Shown one piece after another: positions 53,311 through 63,403 of a stretch of DNA of 64,000 nucleotides. Position numbers and translations under genes: made by a program. Origin of the DNA: Ectobacillus polymachus (GTDB lineage: Bacteria; Bacillota; Bacilli; Bacillales; Bacillaceae_G); NCBI RefSeq assembly GCF_048159605.1, contig NZ_JBLREB010000001.1, forward strand, positions 1,364,001-1,428,000, read 5' to 3'. Position 1 is the first letter of the stretch. Each line of letters opens with the position of its first letter. The notes below the pieces were generated by a model. That model was not told where the DNA came from. It ran no database searches and worked only from the letters and a program-made list of their open reading frames with translations.

Positions 53311-54225
53311 TTAGAATAATGTAACGACTAGCATACTAATAAATAGAATCGTTAAATAGTTTAATGAATAGACAAACATTTGTATCGACCACTTGATATC
53401 ATCCTTTGTACGGTAACCGTATATACCAAGTACAAGCCAGCCCACATTAAGAAGCGTAGCAATTACCATAAAGACAATACCTAATTCATGCATATAAAAA
53501 GGAATTGGTAGTAGACATGTAATCCATATAAGAATTTGGCGTTTTGTCATTTCAAATCCGTGTACAACTGGCAACATTGGAATGCCTGCCTTACGGTATT
53601 CTTCCACTCGCTTCATCGCTAATGCTAAAAAGTGAGGAATTTGCCAAATAAACATAAGTAAAAATAACATCCAAGCCATATAGCCTAAGTTCGAATCAAC
53701 GGCTGCCCATCCAATTAACGGCGGCACTGCACCTGATACACTACCAATTACAGTATTAAGTGTATAGGCCCGCTTCGTCCAAAGTGAATACAGAACAACA
53801 TACGTAAATGTTCCGATAACCCCAATAAATGCAGCCATAGGTGTTGCTAATAATAGTGAGGTAAATCCTAGTAATAACAAAATAGATCCGAAAGAAATTA
53901 CAAAACTTCCTTTAAATTTTCCTGTTACAGTCGGACGATTTTTCGTTCGTTCCATTAATGGATCAATATCGCGATCAATATAATTATTTAATGTACATGA
54001 ACCTGCAATGATTAAGGCTGATCCTAACATGGTGAAAATCATTTTCCCCCAGTTATCACTAAAGCTTAGTCCATTAAAATGGAGTGCTAGCCAAAATCCT
54101 GTAAATGTTGTTAGACTATTTGAATTTACAATACCCATTTTCATTAAAGCAAACAAATCTTGCTTTAACGTAGTTTGAGGCACAGCCTTTGTTGACTGCT
54201 CCTGCAGTTGTGTTACCTGCTCCAC
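53311..54225 (-). CDS. ctaB: protoheme IX farnesyltransferase (heme O synthase, CtaB)
   Basis: Prenylates heme B to heme O, used by CtaA and the oxidase. 304 residues, about nine helices, UbiA family. The NNYIDRDIDPLMERTKNRP motif (N-x3-D-x3-D, substrate and Mg) and a second region VEEYRKAGIPMLPVVHG are present. Start GTG 54225 behind GAAGGGGGC. First gene of the operon behind a cre-like site. Confidence 0.96.
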   Translation of the reverse strand: MEQVTQLQEQSTKAVPQTTLKQDLFALMKMGIVNSNSLTTFTGFWLALHFNGLSFSDNWGKMIFTMLGSALIIAGSCTLNNYIDRDIDPLMERTKNRPTVTGKFKGSFVISFGSILLLLGFTSLLLATPMAAFIGVIGTFTYVVLYSLWTKRAYTLNTVIGSVSGAVPPLIGWAAVDSNLGYMAWMLFLLMFIWQIPHFLALAMKRVEEYRKAGIPMLPVVHGFEMTKRQILIWITCLLPIPFYMHELGIVFMVIATLLNVGWLVLGIYGYRTKDDIKWSIQMFVYSLNYLTILFISMLVVTLF

Positions 54226-54255
54226 GTTATAAGCCCCCTTCATATGTTTCTATAT

Positions 54256-54270
54256 TTGCAAGCGCTTTCC
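54256..54270. promoter_or_regulatory. cre-like site (CcpA operator) upstream of ctaB
   Basis: TTGCAAGCGCTTTCC matches the catabolite-responsive consensus WTGNAANCGNWWNCA at all but the last position. It lies 31-45 bases ahead of the ctaB start, downstream of a -10-like TATATT (minus strand, about 54288-54293). CcpA control of caa3 genes is known in B. subtilis; here it is inferred from pattern. Confidence 0.6.
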
Positions 54271-54639
54271 CTGTTTCTTTTCTTGTGAATATAATTACCG
54301 TGTGTATGTTGTTTTTACTATATACATAGTTCTTACTAGTTTATATTAAATCATATTTAATGAAAAAAATGTGAACTAAAGTTGAACTTTTTGTGTCATT
54401 TCTGAAGTAGACAAATCCCCCTTAGTATCAGTATATCTTGATTTCACTTTTAATATTAAACCATTTTGTCAAATTTATCACGTAATAACTATGAAAAGCT
54501 AGAAAAAGTGCCTTTTTCTTTCGCTTACGCCTGTTTAATCAAGGTTTTAAAGGTTTATCTCTTACACCTTTCTTCTTTGCTATTTTATTGTTTTTTATAT
54601 ATCATAGGCTTTGAAAGAAAAATGAAAGTAGGTGAAGTA
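54271..54639. other. divergent ctaB-ctaA intergenic region
   Basis: A/T-rich control region between the divergent genes. I see a -10-like TATATT for ctaB with a poor -35. No convincing sigma-A promoter appears for ctaA. A reading frame extends the ctaA protein 58 codons upstream, but it has no family resemblance and no ribosome site. ResD sites are possible but cannot be called by eye. Confidence 0.4.
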
Positions 54640-55539
54640 GTGCGACGCTTCCTAAAATTTTTAGCCATTTTAACGAGTGTAGATCTTCTTCTCGTTTTAG
54701 TCGGCGGATCTTTAGTCACAGAAACCGGTTCTAGTCAAGGGTGTGGACATTCATGGCCACTGTGTAATGGCCAAATCATACCCCATCCTTTGACCATAAA
54801 CACAGTCATTGAGCTAAGTCACCGACTTGTTTCAGGCTCAGCCGGCATTTTGGTGCTTTTATTATGCATTTTATCTTGGAAAATGATTGGACATGTTAAA
54901 GAAACGAAACTATTGGCAGTTCTTTCCCTCCTGTTTCTAGTTGCACAGGCGCTTATAGGAGCTGCTGCTGTGGTTTGGGGACAATCTGCTATGGTACTTG
55001 CACTCCATTTCGGGATTTCTTTAATATCATTTGCTTCTGTTGCTTTATTAACGCTACTCATTTTTGAAGTAGACAAAAAATTTGATGCCCATTCCATTGT
55101 GTTAGACAAAAAAATGAAGTTTCATATTTATGGGAGTACCATATATACCTACATTGTTGTCTATACAGGTGCATTGGTCCGTCATGAAAAGGCAACGTTA
55201 GCTTGTACTAGTTTCCCGTTTTGCGGAACTAAAAGTCCATTTACAACACATTTACAGGAATTTGTTCAAATGGGACATAGATTCGCAGCATTATTACTCT
55301 TTGTATGGATTTTTTACGCTATGATTCTCGCTATTCGTGAATATAAGCAGCAACGTATCATTTACCTTGGATGGAGTAATGCTTTCATACTCGTAAGCTT
55401 GCAAGCTATAGTTGGAATGTTAATTATTTATTCAAATGGATTACTTGCAATTAAACTGCTTCATAATTTAGTTATCGCTGGTTTGTTTTCGGTATTATGT
55501 TATTTATGCTTACTTGCAACAAGAAGCATATCTCGGTAA
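54640..55539 (+). CDS. ctaA: heme A synthase (CtaA)
   Basis: Oxidises heme O to heme A. 299 residues, eight helices. GTG 54640 (MRRFLKFLAILTSVDLLLVL) behind AGGTGAAGTA fits homologues that start with RFxKxLA; an ATG six codons earlier is an alternative. Ligand histidines lie in IELSHRLVSG and MGHRFAALL. Cysteines of the extracellular loops are present (GCGHSWPLC, ACTSFPFCG). Divergent from ctaB as in B. subtilis. Confidence 0.95.
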   Translation: MRRFLKFLAILTSVDLLLVLVGGSLVTETGSSQGCGHSWPLCNGQIIPHPLTINTVIELSHRLVSGSAGILVLLLCILSWKMIGHVKETKLLAVLSLLFLVAQALIGAAAVVWGQSAMVLALHFGISLISFASVALLTLLIFEVDKKFDAHSIVLDKKMKFHIYGSTIYTYIVVYTGALVRHEKATLACTSFPFCGTKSPFTTHLQEFVQMGHRFAALLLFVWIFYAMILAIREYKQQRIIYLGWSNAFILVSLQAIVGMLIIYSNGLLAIKLLHNLVIAGLFSVLCYLCLLATRSISR

Positions 55540-55544
55540 GAATC

Positions 55545-55582
55545 AAAAAATCAGCTTGGCACGTCCGCCAAGCTGATTTTTT
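55545..55582. terminator. bidirectional terminator between ctaA and pyc
   Basis: AAAAAATCAGCTTGGC-ACGTCC-GCCAAGCTGATTTTTT, perfect arms with T runs both ways, between convergent genes. Confidence 0.93.
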
Positions 55583-55603
55583 GAATTAACAATTTAACTA
55601 CTA

Positions 55604-58600
55604 TTATTTATCTAATTCGATCAATAAGTCACCTGTTTGAATAGAATCTCCATCTTTCACATAAATTTCTTTTACCACTCCTGTGAACGGAGCTTGAACA
55701 GTTGTTTCCATTTTCATCGCTTCTGTTACCGCAAGCGTGTCGCCACGTTTAATATGCTCTCCTTTTTTCACAACTACTTTAATAACGGTTCCTGGCATTG
55801 TTGCACTAATATGATTGGGATTTTCACGATTTCCCTTTACTCGCATAGCAGCTGTGATTTTCACACTTTCATCCTTAATAATAACTTCACGAGGTTGTCC
55901 GTTTAATTCAAAATAAAGGTTTCGCGTGCCATCAGGCTGCGGCTCGCCAATTGATACAAGTTTTACAATTAATGTTTTTCCCCGTTCAATTTCAACTTCT
56001 ATTTCTTCACCTAGTCGCATACCATGTATGAATGTTGGTGTGTCTAATACGGAAACACTGCCGAACTTATCATGTATTCTTTCATACTCTAAAAAGACCT
56101 TTGGATATAATGCATATGATATCATGTCAAAAATCGTAACTGGGCGATTGAGCTTCTGATACAACGTTTCACTAATTTCGCGAAAATCAACAGGCGGCAA
56201 TAGCTCTCCTGGGCGTACTGTAATCGGCTTCTTGCCTTTAAGAATAATACGTTGAAGTTCTTTTGGAAAACCTCCATAAGGTTGTCCAAGATACCCTTCA
56301 AAGAACTCTACAACAGAGTCTGGGAAATCTATTGTTTCTCCACGTTCATAGATATCATCCTCTGTTAAATCGTTTTGTACCATAAATAAAGCCATATCCC
56401 CTACTACTTTTGAAGAAGGTGTAACCTTTACAATATCACCAAATAAATCATTTACACGTCGATACATAACTTTTACTTCATCAAAACGATCCCCTAATCC
56501 AACCGCTTTTGCTTGTTGCTGAAGATTACTGTATTGTCCTCCTGGCATTTCATGCATATACACTTCTGAATGAGGAGCGTTCATTCCACTTTCAAAGTTA
56601 AAATAATATTTTCGAATATCTTCCCAATAGTGAGATAGCTGCTCTAATGCATGAATATCTACATTGGCACGACGGTCATTTCCTTCAAGTGCATAATAGA
56701 GTGTGCTAGCACTTGGTTGAGAAGTATGTCCTGCCATAGAACTAACAGCAACATCGACAATATCAACGCCGGCTTCAATCGCTCTTGTTAGTGTATAAAT
56801 CCCATTACCACTTGTGTCATGAGTATGTAAATGAATCGGAATAGACACAGCATCTTTTAGGGTAGAAACAAGGTCATACGCGGCACTTGGCTTTAACAGC
56901 CCGGCCATATCTTTAATTGCTAGAATATGCGCCCCAGCCTCTTCTAGCTCCCTTGCAAGGTTACGGTAATATGCTAAATCGTATTTATTTCTCGAAGGAT
57001 CATGAATATCACCTGTATAACAAATGGTTGCTTCTGCTAGCTTACCACTTTCTCGTACTGCATCAATCGCAACACGCATACCTTCTACCCAGTTTAAACT
57101 ATCGAAAATACGAAAAACATCAATTCCAGCTTGGGCAGAGCTTAGCACAAATTTTTTAATTACATTATCTGGATAGTTTTTGTATCCGACAGCATTAGAT
57201 GCGCGTAAAAGCATTTGGAACAAAATATTTGGCATACTCTCGCGTAATTGCAGTAGCCGTTCCCATGGATCCTCTTTCAAGAACCGGTATGAAACATCAA
57301 ATGTAGCACCGCCCCACATTTCAACTGAAAATAGATTAGGAAGAAGATGCGAAGTTGGCTTTGCTATATGCTTTAAATCTTGCGTACGAACCCGAGTTGC
57401 AAGGAGAGATTGATGAGCATCACGGAATGTCGTATCTGTTAATAATACTTGTTTCTGTTCTTTGACCCAATTTACTAAGCCATCTGCGCCTCGTTCAGTC
57501 AGGATCTGTTTCGTTCCAGATGGAGCCAGGAAACTTTCATCTATTTTTGGTATTCTAGGCTCAGCATAAATTGGTTTCTCGATTTTTCCAATACCAGGAA
57601 ATCCATTCACCGTAATGGAGCCTATATAAGAAAGCATTTTTGTACCACGGTCTTTTCGTTTTGGAAATACAAACAGTTCCGGAGTAGAATCAATAAACGA
57701 TGTATCATATTCTCCTGATAAAAAGTTTGAATGTTTCACAACATTTTCCAAAAACGGTATATTCGTTTTGATACCACGAATTCGAAATTCTTTTAAATTT
57801 CGAACCATCTTAGCTGCCGCTTGCTCAAACGTTAACGCCCAAGTAGTAACTTTTACAAGCAAGGAATCATAATACGGTGTTATAACGGCACCTTGAAAGC
57901 TATTTCCAGTGTCTAAACGAACACCGAATCCTCCTCCTGAACGATATGCCATAATTTTACCTGTATCTGGCATGAAATTATTAAGAGGATCTTCTGTAGT
58001 AACACGAGATTGAATTGCGAAGCCATGTGTTACAATATCCTCTTGCTTCGGAATACCTAGTCTGTCGTCAAACATAGAATATCCGTCTGCAATTAATATT
58101 TGTGACTGAACAATATCGACACCTGTAATCATTTCTGTAATTGTATGCTCTACCTGCACACGAGGATTTACTTCTATAAAATAAAACTGATCACCCTTTA
58201 CTAGAAATTCAACTGTTCCTGCATTTAAATAGTTAACACTCTTGGCCAAATGTACGGCTGCATCACAAATTCGTTTGCGAAGATGTTCACTAAGAGACAA
58301 GCTAGGAGCTACCTCTACTACCTTTTGATGACGACGTTGTACAGAACAATCGCGTTCATACAAATGAATAATATTACCCTGCTCATCCGCAAGAATTTGT
58401 ACTTCAATATGTTTCGGATGTTCAACAAATTTTTCAACATATACTTCATCATTGCCAAATGCTGCCTGTGCTTCCGATTTAGCACGTTCATAGGCTTCTT
58501 TAACATTCGCTTCACTTCGAACAATACGCATTCCACGACCACCGCCACCTAACGCAGCCTTAATGATAATCGGATATCCATGTTGCGTACCAAACGATTC

Positions 58601-59053
58601 AACTTGTTCAAAGCATTCCACCGGACCATCGCTACCTGGTATTACCGGAATACCAGCGCGCAGCGCCTCTGTTCTAGCTTTTACCTTATCGCCAAACATA
58701 TTTAAATGTTCGCTCTTAGGTCCAATAAAAATGATACCTTCTTCTTCACAACGCTTCGCAAAATTAATATTTTCCGATAAAAAGCCGTAACCGGGATGAA
58801 TTGCATCAACATTGTTATTCTTAGCAATTTCAATAATTCCTTCAATATCTAGATAGGCTTCAATTGGTTTTTTACCTTTTCCAACTAGATACGCTTCATC
58901 CGCCTTGTAGCGATGATAAGAACCTGAATCTTCTTTTGAATAAATCGCAACCGTGCTTAGTCCTAATTCTGTACACGCACGAAAGACTCGAATTGCAATT
59001 TCGCCACGATTTGCTACTAAAACTTTTTGAATGCGTTGCAGCTTTTTCATCAT
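55604..59053 (-). CDS. pyc: pyruvate carboxylase
   Basis: Biotin enzyme that makes oxaloacetate from pyruvate, bicarbonate and ATP, replenishing the TCA cycle. 1149 residues: N-terminal biotin carboxylase (about 1-460, with IKAALGGGGRGMRIV and EVNPRVQVEHTITE), the carboxyltransferase (about 530-1000, TTFRDAHQSLLATR and metal-site HTHDTSG) and the C-terminal biotinyl domain with AMKM as biotin lysine. Ribosome site AAAGGAGGATT. Full length for the family. Confidence 0.99.
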   Translation of the reverse strand: MMKKLQRIQKVLVANRGEIAIRVFRACTELGLSTVAIYSKEDSGSYHRYKADEAYLVGKGKKPIEAYLDIEGIIEIAKNNNVDAIHPGYGFLSENINFAKRCEEEGIIFIGPKSEHLNMFGDKVKARTEALRAGIPVIPGSDGPVECFEQVESFGTQHGYPIIIKAALGGGGRGMRIVRSEANVKEAYERAKSEAQAAFGNDEVYVEKFVEHPKHIEVQILADEQGNIIHLYERDCSVQRRHQKVVEVAPSLSLSEHLRKRICDAAVHLAKSVNYLNAGTVEFLVKGDQFYFIEVNPRVQVEHTITEMITGVDIVQSQILIADGYSMFDDRLGIPKQEDIVTHGFAIQSRVTTEDPLNNFMPDTGKIMAYRSGGGFGVRLDTGNSFQGAVITPYYDSLLVKVTTWALTFEQAAAKMVRNLKEFRIRGIKTNIPFLENVVKHSNFLSGEYDTSFIDSTPELFVFPKRKDRGTKMLSYIGSITVNGFPGIGKIEKPIYAEPRIPKIDESFLAPSGTKQILTERGADGLVNWVKEQKQVLLTDTTFRDAHQSLLATRVRTQDLKHIAKPTSHLLPNLFSVEMWGGATFDVSYRFLKEDPWERLLQLRESMPNILFQMLLRASNAVGYKNYPDNVIKKFVLSSAQAGIDVFRIFDSLNWVEGMRVAIDAVRESGKLAEATICYTGDIHDPSRNKYDLAYYRNLARELEEAGAHILAIKDMAGLLKPSAAYDLVSTLKDAVSIPIHLHTHDTSGNGIYTLTRAIEAGVDIVDVAVSSMAGHTSQPSASTLYYALEGNDRRANVDIHALEQLSHYWEDIRKYYFNFESGMNAPHSEVYMHEMPGGQYSNLQQQAKAVGLGDRFDEVKVMYRRVNDLFGDIVKVTPSSKVVGDMALFMVQNDLTEDDIYERGETIDFPDSVVEFFEGYLGQPYGGFPKELQRIILKGKKPITVRPGELLPPVDFREISETLYQKLNRPVTIFDMISYALYPKVFLEYERIHDKFGSVSVLDTPTFIHGMRLGEEIEVEIERGKTLIVKLVSIGEPQPDGTRNLYFELNGQPREVIIKDESVKITAAMRVKGNRENPNHISATMPGTVIKVVVKKGEHIKRGDTLAVTEAMKMETTVQAPFTGVVKEIYVKDGDSIQTGDLLIELDK

Positions 59054-59132
59054 AATCCTCCTTTATTTCCTTTCCACTGACATATTATTAGTAAAACTAC
59101 CTCGTAATTCTCCAAATGAATAATAAATAAGT

Positions 59133-59199
59133 ATAATTCCTCATTTTTCTGAAAACGATAGGGTTTTTGTAATAATACCTCATTTTTCTATAAATGATA
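59133..59199. repeat. imperfect direct repeats upstream of pyc
   Basis: Two copies of a 28-base unit, ATAAT-CCTCATTTTTCT-AAA-GATA (59133-59160 and 59172-59199), 39 bases apart. They lie in the leader between the pyc promoter and start. Meaning unknown. Confidence 0.6.
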
Positions 59200-59229
59200 A
59201 GCATTCTGTATCATCTGTTACACAAATGT

Positions 59230-59259
59230 AGTATAGCACACACTCAAAAATAAGAACAA
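59230..59259 (-). promoter_or_regulatory. sigma-A promoter of pyc
   Basis: Minus strand -35 TTGTTC (59254-59259), 18-bp spacer, -10 TATACT (59230-59235). Leader of about 170 bases. Confidence 0.6.
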
Positions 59260-59403
59260 TAGTTTTGTATAACACATTTCAATAAATATTACATACTATT
59301 TATATAAAAAGCCATATAATATCCTTTTAATATGTCCTACGATAAATGAATGAAACTACTACTTATAACTACATAACTTTGAAAGGAAAAAATTTTGTCC
59401 ATG

Positions 59404-59463
59404 CAAAAACACCTCCGATTTCAGTACTTATTTTCAGTGTACCAAGTTCGAGGGTGTTTTATG
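59404..59463 (-). terminator. ftsW terminator
   Basis: Outer arms AAAACACC-TCGA/TCG-AGGTGTTTTT with a GTAC/GTAC-type inner pairing; T run on the minus strand. Located 54 bases after the ftsW stop. The remaining sequence from 59260 to 59516 shows no gene. Confidence 0.75.
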
Positions 59464-59516
59464 TTGTCTTACTATTTTAGGTAAATCTGGATATGCAAAT
59501 GAATTTTTTTACTTTT

Positions 59517-60677
59517 TTAATTAACTGCGCTAAGTTTGGGCTTTTGGGTAATTGACTGCTGTTCTTTAACCCTTGCAGAGATATTTAGCAAGAGCCCTAC
59601 AGCTGCCATATTTACTAAGAGAGAGCTACCACCGTAGCTTATAAATGGCACAGGTACACCTGTAAGTGGCATTAACCCGGTAATACCACCAACATTAACC
59701 ATTACTTGAAAGCCAATCATACTCCCAACACCAATCGCAACTAAACTTGAAAACGGATCCTGGCTCTTTCTTGCCAATTGAAAGGAACGGAATACAAGTG
59801 TCGCTAACGCAAGTAAAATTACAGCAATACCGAAAAATCCTAGTTCCTCAGAAATAACTGCCATAATAAAATCAGTATGAGGTTCCGGTAAATAACCTGT
59901 TTTTTGAATACTATTGCCTAATCCTACTCCAAAAAATCCACCTGAATTAATTGCAACTAACGATTGTATTAATTGAAATCCTTCTTTTTGTGGATTAGCA
60001 AACGGATTTAAAAAGGTCTGAATTCGAGCCATTTGTACTTTAGACAGTTTGTGCATAACGACATAATACAACAATGGCACCCACACGACTGCCGTGATTA
60101 CAAGTCGTTTAAACACCATAGAAAGTCGAATTCCCGAGCATAGCGTTATTGAAACAATAATACACATTAGAAGGATTACCATTCCTAAATCTGGCTGTTT
60201 ATCGATAAGATATAAATTAATAGCTAGAAACAAACCAATACCTCCAACTCCACGGATAATGGAATGGCTTGTTTCATGTTTTTTAGCAAAAAACCGAGCT
60301 AGTGCGAAAATAACAGCTAATTTTGTAAATTCAGCAGGCTGAATTCCAAAAATCCAAGATTGTGCATTATTAACTACGGTACCCTTCCATAGTACTAATA
60401 CTAGGAGTATTGTCGTTGTAATCATTAAGAATAAAGAGATTGCCCTTTTTTTCCAGATAGAAATAGGCAATACGTACATGACAATGAGTGCCACAAATCC
60501 TAATGCCATTGATCGTAACTGAAGATAAAAGAAATGATTGGCCGCAAAATCCTGTTTCGTATATTGCTTTAGCACGAGTATGGAGCTTGCACTATATACC
60601 ATAATCGCTCCAATAGCACAAAGAATAATAAGTGGAAGCATTAATGAGTAATCCAATGACTTCCATGCTTTTTTCAT
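59517..60677 (-). CDS. ftsW: divisome SEDS glycosyltransferase FtsW
   Basis: Essential septal peptidoglycan polymerase that pairs with PBP 2B. 386 residues, ten helices. The QPAEFTKLAVIFALARFF segment, DKQPDLGMVILL and LPEPHTDFIMAVISEELGFFG are SEDS motifs. Outside the dcw cluster, next to pyc as in B. subtilis. Ribosome site GAGGAAGAGGAATACAT. Confidence 0.96.
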   Translation of the reverse strand: MKKAWKSLDYSLMLPLIILCAIGAIMVYSASSILVLKQYTKQDFAANHFFYLQLRSMALGFVALIVMYVLPISIWKKRAISLFLMITTTILLVLVLWKGTVVNNAQSWIFGIQPAEFTKLAVIFALARFFAKKHETSHSIIRGVGGIGLFLAINLYLIDKQPDLGMVILLMCIIVSITLCSGIRLSMVFKRLVITAVVWVPLLYYVVMHKLSKVQMARIQTFLNPFANPQKEGFQLIQSLVAINSGGFFGVGLGNSIQKTGYLPEPHTDFIMAVISEELGFFGIAVILLALATLVFRSFQLARKSQDPFSSLVAIGVGSMIGFQVMVNVGGITGLMPLTGVPVPFISYGGSSLLVNMAAVGLLLNISARVKEQQSITQKPKLSAVN

Positions 60678-60773
60678 ATGTATTCCTCTTCCTCATAAAT
60701 GTAGTCGTTGTTGTATTCCATATTCTTCATTATACTTCCTGCTTATAGGGTAAGAAAATAAGTGAATGTGCAT

Positions 60774-60804
60774 AAAAAGGCTCAAACTCTGAAAAGTTTG
60801 AGCC
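60774..60804 (-). terminator. ylaN terminator
   Basis: Minus strand GGCTCAAACTT-TTCAG-AGTTTGAGCC then TTTTTATG; 15 bases past the ylaN stop. Confidence 0.92.
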
Positions 60805-60819
60805 CTCTATATGAACCCG

Positions 60820-61104
60820 TTATTGTTTTTTCGTGTATGCATCATGCAAGGCAGATAATTCACGTTCCAGTTCGTCGAGAATCTCCTTGCCCACAGCTTC
60901 TTCAATAAGCCCGAGTCGAACAGCAAAGTCTACCTCACGAGACAAACCAAACATTTGCGTGTCTAGCACTTCTTCATACAACGGACATTGCGGCATGGTT
61001 AAATGATCCATTTGCACTTTAATCAATTTTAAAATCTTACCTGCATCAGCTTTTAGAAGGGCAAGAGCCTTTTCCTGATGATTCATAACTGTCTCAGACG
61101 TCAA
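60820..61104 (-). CDS. ylaN: YlaN, iron-responsive Fur modulator
   Basis: A 94-residue helical protein, UPF0358 family. Recent work shows YlaN binds Fe(II) and relieves Fur repression in B. subtilis and Staphylococcus. TTG start behind GGAGGGAATCGA. Characteristic LTMPQCPLYEEVLDTQMFG is at about 35-53. Divergent from ylaL. Confidence 0.93.
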   Translation of the reverse strand: MTSETVMNHQEKALALLKADAGKILKLIKVQMDHLTMPQCPLYEEVLDTQMFGLSREVDFAVRLGLIEEAVGKEILDELERELSALHDAYTKKQ

Positions 61105-61272
61105 ATCGATTCCCTCCGTTTCCGTCCAACTTTCCTATCCTATCTTTTAATATTAAAGACAGTCTTTGTAAATTGCAATAAAAATATTTCCATCCAATCA
61201 GTTAAGATGACAACGCTCACCTTCTTCATTATACTGAAAGATGGGAGTATAAAACAAATGGAGGGGACAAAA

Positions 61273-61773
61273 ATGACCGATATATTATTTATAAACGGCA
61301 AAGTAGATCATTCCATCACTTTAGATCCAAGTGTTTGGATTTTTGACGATCGTAAAGTCGACTTACTTACATATTTTCAAGAAGAAAAGAATACAGACGC
61401 TAATGAATTAGAAAACTATAAGAAAGCTGCCTCTGCTCATTGGGATCGAGAAATTACGGAAGGTGCTATTTATCCTCCAGTAAACAAAAGTATTACGCAA
61501 TTTGAAAAGCAAAAAATAATTAACGGAACATTTGGTATACCACTGCGCCCCTTTTTAATAAATGCAGGTATTCACACTGATGCTTCAAATGTTATCTTGA
61601 AAACAAAACATACAACTGTGACTCTTACGATGGAAGAAGCTATGGATGCAATTCTTGGCTTCTCTAAAGAGGGAAAACCATTAGAGGAAAACGGCCCAGC
61701 CCATTTCTATTATGGTAATGGCAACAATGTAGATCATCCTATTACCGACATACGTGAATTTACAGTGATATAA
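61273..61773 (+). CDS. ylaL: YlaL-like protein of unknown function
   Basis: A 166-residue protein starting MTDILFINGKVDHSITLDPS at ATG 61273 behind GGAGGGGACAAAA. The longer open frame is not used because it overlaps ylaN and lacks a site. Acidic, soluble, with HWDREITEGAIYPPVNKS conserved as I recall. No enzymatic motif seen. Confidence 0.85.
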   Translation: MTDILFINGKVDHSITLDPSVWIFDDRKVDLLTYFQEEKNTDANELENYKKAASAHWDREITEGAIYPPVNKSITQFEKQKIINGTFGIPLRPFLINAGIHTDASNVILKTKHTTVTLTMEEAMDAILGFSKEGKPLEENGPAHFYYGNGNNVDHPITDIREFTVI

Positions 61774-61780
61774 GAAAAGA

Positions 61781-61814
61781 AACGCGAGCCCCCTTTTGGG
61801 TGCTCGCGTTTTTT
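61781..61814. terminator. bidirectional terminator between ylaL and phoH
   Basis: Hairpin AACGCGAGC.../...GCTCGCGTTTTTT with a T run on the plus strand and TTTC on the minus. Confidence 0.88.
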
Positions 61815-61828
61815 ATGACTTTACTATA

Positions 61829-63157
61829 TTAGAGCAAATCTGCTGCTAGCTGAGCTAGCTTGGATCGTTCACCCTTTACAAATTTAACGTGACCACTAAT
61901 TTTCTGTTCTTTAAATTTTTCAACTACATATGTGAGGCCATTATTATATTCATCCAAATACGGATGATCAATTTGCTGCGGATCTCCCATTAGAACAATT
62001 TTACTTTTCTCTCCAACACGCGTCAAAATTGTTTTTACTTCATGCTTTGTTAAATTCTGCGCTTCATCAATAATGATAAACTGTTCAGGTATGCTTCTCC
62101 CACGAATATACGTTAATGCCTCTACTTCAATAGATCCCATTCCAGCTAAAATAGCATCTAGCTCCCCTGGTTTTTTCGTATTAAATAAATATTCTAGATT
62201 ATCAAAAATAGGCTGCATCCATGGACGTAGCTTTTCTTCTTTTTCACCCGGTAAATAACCGATATCTTTCCCAACCGGTACGATAGGGCGGGCTACGAGT
62301 AGTTTTTTATATAATCCTAAATCTTCTGTTTGCATTAAACCCGCTGCTAAGGCAAGTAATGTTTTCCCTGTTCCTGCCTTTCCAATCAAGGTTACGAGTG
62401 GAATATCCTCCCGTAGTAACATCTCCATCCCCATCGTCTGTTGCACATTTCGCGAACGAACACCCCAAATTTGTTCGTTTTGAAAAACAAGCTTCTTTAT
62501 TTTTTGACCGGATGCATCTACTACACCAATCGCAGATCCAGATCCACCAAGAGCATCCTTCATTAATATAAATTGATTAGGATGCAACATTTGTTCCTTT
62601 ATATCAGAAATAGGAAGCTGACCGGTTTCATAAAATTTATTCATCACTTCTTTTGGTATGTACTGTTCTACAAATCCTGTATATATATTGTCAACTTCTA
62701 TCACACGATCACTCAAATAGTCTTCAGCCTGCAAGCCGATTGCATCTGCCTTAACTCGCACGAGCACATCTTTACTTACAAGAATAACCGGTTTCCCATG
62801 TTGTTTCGCCTGTTCTTCTAACGATAAATTTTTAGCAACAGCCAAAATTCTATTATCATTCGTTTTTTCTACAAAAATTTCTTGTAATTGTACGAAAGAA
62901 CGATGATTCAACTCAATACGGAATGTTCCTCCATTTTCAAGATGAATTCGTTCATGAAGCTTTCCTGTTTCACGAAATTTATCTATAAGCTTAGATACAA
63001 AGCGGGCATTTCGACCAACCTCATCCATGTAACGTTTCTTTGAATCCACTTCCTCTAACACAACGGCAGGTATAACTACCTCATTATCTTTAAATGAATA
63101 AATCGATAATGGATCCTGCAATAATACATTCGTATCGAGAACATAGATTTTACTCAA
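61829..63157 (-). CDS. phoH: PhoH-family PIN-domain ATPase (YlaK)
   Basis: 442 residues with an N-terminal PIN nuclease-like domain (YVLDTNVLLQDP, about 5-16; ILAVAKNL) and a C-terminal PhoH ATPase. Walker A is GKAGTGKTLLAL (about 254-265) and Walker B is FIIIDEAQNL. This fusion (PhoH2/YlaK) is a candidate RNA helicase/ribonuclease. TTG 63157 behind GGGGGTAACAGA is the start; a longer frame lacks a site. Confidence 0.93.
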   Translation of the reverse strand: MSKIYVLDTNVLLQDPLSIYSFKDNEVVIPAVVLEEVDSKKRYMDEVGRNARFVSKLIDKFRETGKLHERIHLENGGTFRIELNHRSFVQLQEIFVEKTNDNRILAVAKNLSLEEQAKQHGKPVILVSKDVLVRVKADAIGLQAEDYLSDRVIEVDNIYTGFVEQYIPKEVMNKFYETGQLPISDIKEQMLHPNQFILMKDALGGSGSAIGVVDASGQKIKKLVFQNEQIWGVRSRNVQQTMGMEMLLREDIPLVTLIGKAGTGKTLLALAAGLMQTEDLGLYKKLLVARPIVPVGKDIGYLPGEKEEKLRPWMQPIFDNLEYLFNTKKPGELDAILAGMGSIEVEALTYIRGRSIPEQFIIIDEAQNLTKHEVKTILTRVGEKSKIVLMGDPQQIDHPYLDEYNNGLTYVVEKFKEQKISGHVKFVKGERSKLAQLAADLL

Positions 63158-63403
63158 TCTGTTACCCCCTGACTCCACCTTAGTGAACAAGGGTTTCATC
63201 CTCTAGGGACGAACCTTTGTTATAGATAATATGTGAGGCATACGTGAGATAGAATGACTTTATAAGGAAATTTCCCTTGCAAATAAAGAATAAACTGCTT
63301 CAAAACTAAGAAAAGCGTACCCTTTACGAAAGACTAAACTTCTTATCCTTTTGAAACAGCTATTTTCATACCATTATCCTAATTTTGCTTCATAATATGT
63401 AGA

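Noticed and set aside
54466..54639. 58-codon N-terminal extension of CtaA
   Set aside because: Homologues start at RRFLKFLA; the extension lacks a ribosome site and covers the control region.
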